A DNA stretch of 64,000 nt from contig JAMKCF010000048.1 of the NCBI GenBank assembly GCA_023634235.1, positions 558,001 to 622,000 of the forward strand, written 5' to 3'. Positions 55,896 through 64,000 of the stretch are shown here, piece by piece. Position numbers and translations under genes: made by a program. Position 1 is the stretch's first letter. Each line of letters starts with the position of its first letter. The notes below the pieces were generated by a model. That model ran no database searches. It was given only the letters and a program-made list of their open reading frames with translations, and was not told the DNA's origin. Origin of the DNA: Pisaster brevispinus. Lineage: Eukaryota > Echinodermata > Asteroidea > Forcipulatida > Asteriidae.

Positions 55896-57368
55896 TGACC
55901 TTGGAGCCCGTCTTTAAAGTACCCAGTATCATGAGGAGATTGCCCTGGTGTTTCTGGCAGGGTTTGGCTGCAAATCGCTCCCCAGATCAGCTCCTTCTGT
56001 TCAACTTGAAGCTTTGTAACCCCTGGAAAAGACACTTCAGAAGAACCTGATAGTATAGGTATGTACACATGAATTTCCGTACACATACACTACATTTGGT
56101 CAAGTGGTTAGACTGCAGGACTTGCAATCGTCACACTTCGAGGCTCGTGAATAGTGCCAAATACCAGACTTGAAGCACCTGGCAGGATCCTGCCAGATGT
56201 ACCTTTGACCTCGCATCCCATTCACACGTGTACACACATTACACTTGGTTACATAAAAATAGAAAGCAGACGATCGAAAGTACAGCTAAATGCTGGTGTA
56301 TGTAGGTGACAAACTACGCCACTTCGGAGCAGACCAATCATCACGCAGAAATTGAAAGCTTACACCACTGGGGGGACAACAAAGCTACAAAACACCACCG
56401 AACAGCAAACACAACACCACAGACTTAACAAGATACAACTTGCAATCATTTCATACTTTAATTTACTACAAGGGAAACTTCTAGGACCTTGTATAATTCT
56501 AATAAAAAACTTGTAGACAAGCATAAAATAGGTCACTTTAGCTATTTGTTCTTTTTTCAATAAACTTTTAAGTATTGCAACCATTTATTTAGTTCAATTT
56601 ATTTCGCAGTTATTAGTCGGTGCAGGTAAATCCCTGATTTGTTCATGTTTGGAATAACAAACTTTTTACTCTATTTATAGATAACACCAATCGTATACTA
56701 CATCTTTTATGCTATGATACATTCAAGGTTTTGGGAAGAGTACATATTTTTTTTTTAGTGTGGATTCGAAAACCCAGTCGTGACACTTGTGTCCTTGAGC
56801 ATGCCACAAAACTAGAGATTGTTGATGTGAATGATTAGCAACCTGTGCGCCAATTTGGCTGCCGGTGCTGCGTACTCCTAAGGAGTTCAAATGGTTTCAG
56901 GAATGCTTCGGGCTCAATGAATCAGGGTTAATATTTCTTTTTTTCAAGGTCCATCCACAATTTGCCTCAGTCTTCAGTTTTTAAAAGTTGGCACATAAAC
57001 TGGAAGAAGTGTAAGGCGCTTTGAGATGTCTACTCGGCTTAAAAAAGCACCTTTATAATAATAAATACATATTAATTATACTTTATTTATTTTTCAGATC
57101 ATTTGTATCACACCTGAAACAAAATTGTAAACGCTAAAAGAAATCGCACACAAGGAAACAAGCATCCCAAGGTAATGCAAGACTGAAAAATATTCAAATA
57201 TTCACTACCAAGAACTGGCTCCAGACTATCTTCAACACAGACTAAGACTCTCACAGCATCTTTGAACTCATTGATTGAAGTAAGAATTTTATTAGGAAAG
57301 GGATAGCAGCATGGAGACTGATATCGGACTCTGTCATACTGACAAGTGAACTGTAATTTATCTTTCAG
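55896..57368. other. Intergenic, SINE remnants only
   Basis: A tRNA-like head at 56095-56165 (GGTCAAGTGGTTAGACTGCA), a remnant at 56757-56830, and a SINE-type tail with ATAATAATAAAT near 57005-57065. No gene recognised. Confidence 0.45.
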
Positions 57369-57587
57369 AGCCTGTTGATTAAGCTTGACGAAGCTCCCAA
57401 GGTCGTCTCATCTTCTTCAGATGCGGTGTTGTCTATAAATTTAGCTGCCGTGAGTGCATGGTACTTTGTATTTGGTATTTGGATATACATGTTGGGGAGA
57501 CAGCAGATCTGTGGGCACCAGATTCAAGGAGCAAACAAGACTACCCCCACCCTCCTTAGAGCTGTGGGTGAACAAGCAAGTACATAG
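57369..57587 (+). CDS. Unrecognised candidate terminal coding exon
   Basis: Follows a good acceptor (ATCTTTCAG) and is open for 72 codons to TAG at 57585. Reads SLLIKLDEAPKVVSSSSDAV, then a likely membrane segment (INLAAVSAWYFVFGIWIYML). It has no ATG near the start and no upstream exon that I can find. Could be the last exon of an unseen gene, a pseudogene piece, or chance. A second small frame with a GTAACT donor sits at 57772-57823. Confidence 0.2.
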   Translation, partial: SLLIKLDEAPKVVSSSSDAVLSINLAAVSAWYFVFGIWIYMLGRQQICGHQIQGANKTTPTLLRAVGEQAST

Positions 57588-58084
57588 TACAAGTCATAGC
57601 AGGAGAGGAACGTTTCTGAAACAGACAAATCAGGGAGGCCAGAGAGATCAAGACCCAGAACCCAACACTCAACAGGGATGCTGGATACGACCTGCCGACC
57701 ATCTATGACAATCTGCTGTCACATGACCACTCCAAAAGTGGTCGCGTAAGCGGAGGGTATTAAACACAATGCTGAATGAAGAAGCAAGCTACGCATTGCT
57801 CAATCAACAGACTCTGAAAGGTAACTTATAATTCCTTTAAAGAAAGCAGTGTTTGACTGGAGTTTTTGTATTGCCCACTGGGTCAAATATTATAGCACTC
57901 CATAGAGCAGTGTTTAAATTGTGCTTTACTAGTCAAGTTTCGTTTTTCCTCCTTCAAACTTTACTCCCAAATCTAAAATTGTATCGGATTGTATTATGTT
58001 TGAAACTTGTGAAAGTCCTAAACACAAACTTTCAAATATATATATTTCTTTTCTCTAAAATATTTTCGCAGGCTGACCAGAGAG

Positions 58085-58360
58085 AGTCTTGACACCTGTA
58101 GCAGGACTTTGTTGACAAACATTGGCAATGCAATATCCTATCTAGATTCAAAGAACCAATGATGTACCTTGTTTTGATTCAAAAACAGTTAACACACCAT
58201 CAGCTGAGTTTTTGCAAACGCTTCTATACTATACCTTATCTTGTTTCAAATAGACTAAGCACACCATAGCAATGTTTTTTGCTACCAATGCTGTACCTTA
58301 TCTTGATTCAAAAACAATAAGCACACCCGTAAGTGATTATTTTGCCAACGGTAACAACCT
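58085..58360 (-). repeat. Diverged, inverted copies of the 67-bp satellite
   Basis: TACCTTATCTTGATTCAAAA and variants at 58164, 58232 and 58294, 62-68 bases apart, match the complement of the 49-kb unit (GAATCAAGATAAGGTAC), with GATTATTTTGCCAAC matching the TTGACAAA part. Confidence 0.65.
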
Positions 58361-58444
58361 AGACCTAAATTTTTACAGCTATGCAACATTTTTATGTTAC
58401 TATAGCTTGGCAGCTGCCACCTGTAGATGGAATATCTCCATCCA

Positions 58445-58590
58445 TTATTCCACAAGAGTTTTTCCTGTCATTTCCTTCGGGATTGGATGACCCATGAGGT
58501 CAAGTACTGTTGGTGCCACATCCGGCAGTGCTGCATTATGGGAGATGTTCTTCTTGAACTTGCGGTTCCCACCATGCAAGCAGAAGGGAA
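58445..58590 (-). CDS. iPGM: iPGM last exon, stop
   Basis: Encodes [11 protein letters not shown] and [20 protein letters not shown], ending TLVE with TAA at 58445-58447. Confidence 0.95.
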
Positions 58591-61500
58591 CTGGACAGTA
58601 AAAGAAAAGAAGGGTTGAGGCAAAAAGGTGAGTGATAAAAGTTTTCAACACATATTTTATATTCATAATGTTGTACTGGGGTTCCATCATGATCTAGTGA
58701 AACCTGCAAGTCTTGGTAGTGTAGTTAATATCAGAGTGGGATTGGGTCTTGGTCATGACACTTGTGTCCTGAAAGCAAGAAACTTTAAGAACAAGCTTTT
58801 TCAATGAGACATAGGTTCCGTGTCGTGTTTGTTGTGCACAAAGGTAAAGACAGTTCTACCAACAGAATGGATGTCATGGACAGGATGGATATCAATCATT
58901 CTCCCTGGACAGCAACTGGGGCTGACATTTGGAAGATTAGGGATGTCTCATTTATTATTTTATTGATTCGCTTTTTTTGTTTGATCTTTACTGTTGGCTT
59001 CAGTTAACTGTTAAGGAAATTTTGAAATGGATTTCAACAGTTTCTTTGTACGGTTGAACGATTAACCGGTTAATTGTCCCAACCCATAAGGCAACACATA
59101 AATGGGTCTCACAATTCTAACATAGCTCAGCATACCTGCCATAAGAACTATGAATGCTTTGAGACACCCATCCGGCATATATAAAGTGCTACATAAGAAC
59201 TGTGTATGATTACCTCTCTTAGTGGTATGTTTAGTGACTGGATTGCCCTCGCTGTCAATCATCACCTCAGCATTTCCATGGTCAGCAGTGACCAGCAAAA
59301 CATAACCGTTGTCTTCACACGCCTTCTTCATATCACCAATGGCTTTGTCTGATCGGAGCAAATTAAACAAAGTGAAGAGAAATATCACAACATCTTGGAA
59401 ACACTCTCTCATTTCATACAAAAAAATATATTTCTCAATGAAGTCGTCAGTCTAGTTTAATGAAATATAACCCTCAATCATTCAATATCGTTTGTAAGTT
59501 TATTGACAACTTGCTATTTGAACCCTACTACTTATTCACAATCATTACAAAGGCATTAGACTCAAATCCATCCAAAGAGCTAATCCGTTGATTGTTTTTG
59601 CTGTGCCTTTTGACAGGGTCCACCATTCATGACCACACGAACTCTGTGAAAAAGTTGCCTGTGTGAGCGCAACCCGCCACAGTACCTCACCACGCATGGC
59701 GTATTGACATGACTACCCCCAAACACGCACAGCAACTCAAACGCAAGTTTATACGACCACCTCTGCATGTTGCATAAGAGTTTTGCGCGTAATCGTGTCC
59801 TCCAAAGCGAAACGGTTAAAACAATTATCCCTAAAGAACAGAGATAATAATTTTCTAGCACCTTGAGCACCTTATGGTTGGTACATGTAATTTACACCAC
59901 TCCAATATTATTATTATTTCGAAGCACTTACCGGTTGCAGCGCATGCTATAACTGCTTTGTCATAGACACCAGTATGCCCGACCATGTCAGGCGGAGCGA
60001 AGTTGCACATCAGAAACGGGTACTTCTTAGACTTGATCATTTCCACCATCTGAAACAAATGTCAGTCAACCAGCTTTATTTTTATATCCTATACTAATGA
60101 CAAGCAAGCGGCTCAAGCATGCGGCTCAGCCAAGCTTTAGAGGGTGGGGGGGGAGGCTCATCAGGGGAAGGGCTGGGTTGGGTTGAGCCCCCTCCAAGGG
60201 CCTTGTGGTTGTGTAAAAATTGTATTCTATGTTGTGTTTCATAGAGAGAAAAAAAAATTTGAAGGGAATACTGTTACCAAAATGAGCATTTATGGCATTG
60301 AAAAAGGAGGGGGACCTGAAAACTTTCTGTTTTGCATTAGAGTTTCATTTTGTAGTTCAAATGAGTAGCCAGTAAAAAAAATTAAAAATCTGCAGAACTC
60401 GGGAAAGCACCAAGAATACATGCCAACGCGTATCAAAAATCACTGTAAGAGTCAAACCAAAGTAACAGCGCATGGCTGTTACCCAACAAAGTGGTCAGTT
60501 GTTTCTTTCTGATATCACACCATGCAAAGCTCACAAGTGCTGACTTGGTTGTTTGACATGGGGGCCAGTAAATGCGGCATAAACCAATAAACAGCACTCC
60601 GCACTTATGCTAAAAATAGAAGCTGAGTACCTAGAACTCAGACAAACGTGCCAAATTTTACTAAGATTCGCAAGCATACATGTTCAAGTTTGATGTTACT
60701 ATCATGTACTGACTATACTACTAATGCAGTTTGGCTCGTCGATAATGCAGTGATCGCCTAAGTGGTGGAATGTTTGTCTTACAGCCGGATATTTTGAGCA
60801 AAAGTGATGTCATTAGTGCAGAGTGCTTCTACTTTTTAAGGCGCTCGTTCGATTCATACCTTGTCAGCAACCCCCTGACAGCTCATTTCAGGTTGCAGGT
60901 CGTATGTTGCAACTTTTGGTGAGGGCACCAAGAACCTGTCCTCCCCTTCGAATTGCAACTCTCGCCCTCCGTTGAAGAAGAACGTCACATGGGCGTACTT
61001 CTCAGTTTCTGTGGAGTTAGGACAAAGTCACACTTTCTAATGTTCGATAGTAAAGCAATGTGAAAGTAATTATCAAAAACAATATCATCTCAGCCCTCCA
61101 AGGTTACCTTTTTAAACACCTGGATAAAGAGAAGCAATTTATGGCCATGGTATGTTGCTTGAGGTTAAACACGCCCCATGTCTGGCACGACTGGAATTTG
61201 AACCCAAATTCTAAAATACCAAAGCCACCAGGAGAACACAAAATGGCCGTAACATTGCTTGGGCTCATCAATATTAATTGCATAAAGTTACACAACACAA
61301 ATAACTCATGTGTGATTCTCATTTAGGTCAAGTGAGATCGCGGCTCATTCATTCAACCATTGGCAGCTCAGTCTCGAGAGACCATGCTGGATGCGCCCTT
61401 TGAGTCTGTTTGTGGTGTCTTAGCATTGTCTGCTGTGGCTGTGCAGTCCGATGCAGTTGGTACAGACATATGGAGAATCCTGGATTGTATGGGTTGCTGA

Positions 61501-63639
61501 AGCCCATTTCTTCCATTGAACTCAGGAAGTACTAAGTATACAGTGCTTAATACACATCAGTGTAAGGGTAAAACCAAATTACACTTCATTCTACATAATA
61601 CTGACCTGCACAGTGGAACTGCGGGACTTTACAATGTGCCAGCCACTCAGCCAGGACGTTGGTGGGTACCTGAGGTGGGAAGATGACTGGGAACGGGAAC
61701 TCTCCCTTGTACTCGGTCATGCAGAATACACCCTGGGAAAACAAAAAGAATAAGTGGTGCAGTGGTGAGACATCTGCTCTAGAATAGCAAAGGTCGTGGG
61801 TTCAAATCCCACCCGAGTAATATACCTGTGGATTTTTTTTTCCACAGGACTTGGGGAGAGTATACACTGCTTTACACACATCAGTGTATGGGTAAACCCA
61901 AATATTATATAAAGAATAAATAATTTATCTGTGTAGAAATGTTGATGTTGTAATTTTGAATCAGTTTGGGGTGAACAAAGAAAAAATGAGTAGTGAGGGG
62001 TTTGAGCCTGTGACCTTATCATTATTCCTACCAAGTCTTTGGGTATCTTTGCAGTCTCGAACTGCGGTTTGAGACCGATGGTTTCAACAATCTGTCTCAT
62101 CCTATCTGCTCGGAAGTCGAAGAAGATCAACGTGTCTCCATCTTGGAGTCGACCCTCTGGATCAACGATGATCGGCTTCAGGAACTCATCCGTCTGTTTC
62201 TGATCACCTTCTCCGTCGTAATGACTCTGGACAACCTGGGGAAAAAAGAAAAAGTTTAGGTGTTTTTTTTAAGGGAGGAACGTTTCCATAAATTATAACA
62301 GCGTATACATGTGAGGATGCATTTACCACATGATATCACATTGCGGGCCAAGCATAGTGCATCTCTCCTTCAAAACACTACAGTAGGAGGGTTAACAGAA
62401 GCACAGACATAAATGGAATTTACCTGCACAATATTTTCAGGGGTTGCCTTCTCACCAATGCCCTGAACCAGACCTTCGTACGCAATCTGGATTCGTTCGA
62501 ATCTCTTGTCCCTATCCATTGCGTAGTACCGACCAACGACAGTGGCCAGAGACCCATACTGGATGTCCCTGGTGTGGTCCAGTACTTGCTGGATGTATTT
62601 CACTGTGGTTTTAAAGAAATAACACAACACAGATTTTTGGATGGAGTAAATAAATTCCCATCATCTAGTTTTCAATATGCGTGTCTTGGCAGAGAGCGGT
62701 TAAGAGCACCGGACTCAAGCTCTGGTGTTTCTGATCAGAAGAGTGCGAGTTCGAGTCCCAATGGTGGCACTCGTGTCCTTAAGCAAGACACTTAACCATT
62801 ATTGCTTCGTTCTTCGGGTTGGAAGTAAAGTCAACGGTCATGTGTGTTGTGTAATGCCTGTGAAAGAACCCAGTTACACTTAGCGCCAAGAGAAGGGGTT
62901 TGCCCCAGTGTTTCTGGCAGTGGCGTGGTGGCTGCTGAGTGTTCCGCAGCACCTTGTAAACAACCCTTATAAGGTGTTACATAAATTGGTTCTCATAACT
63001 CCCCCCAAAAAAACTGTCTTAAAATGTTTCTGTTTGTGTACCTTGAGTACCTTTATTGGTAGATACATGCGCTATATCAGACTATAGGCCCCCTATACAG
63101 TTGATTCTCCTCATAACAAGGCCGCTGGGACTAGCCAAACTACCTCTTTATAACAGTACTGTTGTAATAAGAGGACAGCAAAACAAAGAAACACAAAGCA
63201 GGAATGAGATTCAGGACTTCAGAATGTACTCTTTGTCAGCAGAACCTCTTTATAACAGTGCTCTTTATAACGAGGGTTGACTGTACTATTAATAAAAACG
63301 CCCCCGAAACTAACCCATCAAAATTTCATCAAATTAGATGGTCACTTTTCAATGGAGAAGAACACCAAAAAAAGATATTTAAGGTTTTAAAATTGAACAC
63401 TACTTTATTCTTCCTTTCTTTTCAGACTTGCTTCCCACAGTGTGTGACACTTTCGAGCATTCCTTGTCGATACATCAGCAGAAAAAACTTACTAAATTAA
63501 ACTTACCACCACTTACTGGACTTGTGTCACGACCGTCAGCGAAGAATTGAATGAACGTCTTTTTCACGCCTTTCTCCTTGAGCCTTTCCAGAAGACTTTT
63601 CATGTGTGAGATGTGGGAGTGCACACCGCCGTCGCTAAC
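58445..63639 (-). CDS. iPGM: 2,3-bisphosphoglycerate-independent phosphoglycerate mutase (5' end outside window)
   Basis: Cytosolic glycolytic enzyme of the alkaline-phosphatase superfamily that interconverts 3- and 2-phosphoglycerate with two bound Mn ions (known). Eight in-phase exons give the last 396 residues of a family usually near 510-550. Active-site motifs present: [69 protein letters not shown] and TKHTT. Together these supply the two substrate-site arginines, the lysine and the Asp/His metal ligands of the mutase core. The N-terminal metal-binding Asp and the nucleophilic Ser lie in exons beyond the right edge. All visible catalytic positions are intact, with no stops or frameshifts, so the gene looks functional. 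It is unrelated to the vertebrate cofactor-dependent PGM. Confidence 0.96.
58706..58840 (+). mobile_element. Decayed tRNA-Leu-like SINE in the last iPGM intron
   Basis: AGAGTGGGATTGGGTCTTGG and TCATGACACTTGTGTCCTGA. Confidence 0.5.
59214..59348 (-). CDS. iPGM: iPGM exon (metal site)
   Basis: Encodes [20 protein letters not shown] with the Asp-His metal ligands, ending VTKHTTKR, which supplies a further His ligand. Confidence 0.97.
59932..60049 (-). CDS. iPGM: iPGM exon (metal site)
   Basis: Encodes [20 protein letters not shown] with metal-ligand Asp and His. Donor ACCG|GTAAGT. Confidence 0.97.
60745..60840. repeat. Dispersed repeat, relative of 25.5 kb
   Basis: GTGGTGGAATGTTTGTCTTA and TTTTGAGCAAAAGTGATGTC, inverted relative to 25545-25640. 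Confidence 0.5.
60860..61008 (-). CDS. iPGM: iPGM exon
   Basis: Encodes [20 protein letters not shown] and [17 protein letters not shown], with the active-site lysine in TEKY. Confidence 0.97.
61606..61732 (-). CDS. iPGM: iPGM exon
   Basis: Encodes [20 protein letters not shown] and [18 protein letters not shown]. Confidence 0.95.
61755..61905 (+). mobile_element. tRNA-derived SINE with GGTTCAAATCCCACC head
   Basis: GTGGTGCAGTGGTGAGACAT and GTCGTGGGTTCAAATCCCAC, then a CTTTACACACATCAGTGTAT tail also seen at 61540-61580 and near 43295. It produces the spurious reverse peptide [10 protein letters not shown]. Confidence 0.65.
62032..62235 (-). CDS. iPGM: iPGM exon
   Basis: Sixty-eight codons, phase 0. 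Encodes [20 protein letters not shown] and [19 protein letters not shown], including the two conserved arginines. Confidence 0.97.
62424..62602 (-). CDS. iPGM: iPGM exon
   Basis: Encodes [20 protein letters not shown], with the conserved arginines of the substrate site, and [11 protein letters not shown]. Confidence 0.96.
62684..62985 (+). mobile_element. tRNA-Leu-like SINE, best full copy
   Basis: GAGAGCGGTTAAGAGCACCG head, GAGTGCGAGTTCGAGTCCCA, AAGCAAGACACTTAACCATT, GTGTAATGCCTGTGAAAGAA, GAGAAGGGGTTTGCCCCAGT and the tail CCTTATAAGGTGTTACATAA. Confidence 0.8.
63507..63639 (-). CDS. iPGM: iPGM exon (first in window)
   Basis: Encodes [20 protein letters not shown] and [16 protein letters not shown], holding the substrate-binding His, Asp and Arg. 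Enters in phase 0 from an exon outside the window. Confidence 0.96.
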
Positions 63640-63678
63640 CTGCAGAGAAAGAAATATTATTCAACACAGTCACAAGAT

Positions 63679-63930
63679 GGGCCCAATTTCATGGCTCTGC
63701 TTACCGCCGGATTCTGCGCTTGCGGTCACCATTCTCCACTTACTTTGCAAGCCCCAAATTTCTGCACCTTGCTGTGTTAGCAAAGAATGCCTAGTAACGT
63801 GGAGTACGCATGTGCACAAGCAAAAATTCCCTGCTGACCTGTGAAATACGCTTGACGTAAGCGCGGAATTCCCTGCTTTTCTATGCGCCGATTCTTTGCT
63901 TACGGTTAGCAGAGCCATGAAATTGGGCCA
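63679..63930. mobile_element. MITE family A, complete copy
   Basis: GGGCCCAATTTCATGGCTCT at left and AGAGCCATGAAATTGGGCC at right; interior CGCCGGATTCTGCGCTTG and GCGCGGAATTCCCTGC. It lies in the iPGM intron at the window edge. Confidence 0.8.
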
Positions 63931-64000
63931 TGGTGCCTTTGTTGAGAGCAAAGTAGACCATTTAAGTTAAACTTCCATGTACAAATTTTAAATCTGACCC

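Noticed and set aside
61717..62130. 137-codon reverse frame
   Set aside because: A fusion of iPGM exon sequence with intron and SINE; the [10 protein letters not shown] peptide is the usual by-product of a reversed tRNA box B.

Overview
The window is animal nuclear DNA. It holds three intron-rich protein genes in a repeat-dense background that looks AT-rich by eye, with no bacterial or organellar features. The gene set (a TRPM channel, TAPT1, and a cofactor-independent phosphoglycerate mutase, an enzyme vertebrates lack) together with abundant tRNA-derived SINEs and foldback MITEs suggests a marine invertebrate. An echinoderm, possibly a sea star, is my best guess, but that is inference and not shown by the sequence.

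Layout. (1) 1-1459 is upstream sequence with a compact multi-stem hairpin. (2) 1460-30526 (+) is a TRPM-family cation channel reconstructed as 26 exons, about 1,330 aa, with every exon junction in phase. (3) 30527-36681 is its probable long 3' UTR plus intergenic DNA; a duplicated segment carries two AATAAA signals. (4) 36682-46207 (+) is TAPT1, 12 exons, 618 aa, with a 16-residue polyglutamine tract in the last exon. (5) 46208-58444 is intergenic DNA full of MITEs, foldbacks and a 67-bp satellite, plus one unrecognised candidate terminal exon. (6) 58445-63639 (-) is the last eight coding exons of iPGM; its first exons, with the nucleophilic serine, lie beyond the right edge.

The three genes have no obvious shared pathway: a membrane channel, a ciliary/secretory membrane protein and a glycolytic enzyme. 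The interesting material is in the repeats and in details of the channel. These include an asparagine at the usual TRPM selectivity-filter Glu/Gln position, a 122-bp array that duplicates part of a coding exon with its splice donor, an 88-bp intronic array resembling the 5S rRNA control region, a 67-bp satellite with trimeric higher-order structure and diverged inverted relatives, and several nested transposon insertions with readable boundaries.

All exon coordinates come from reading frames, GT/AG sites, phase continuity and resemblance to remembered family motifs. No alignment or transcript data were available. Repeat boundaries are approximate unless stated.
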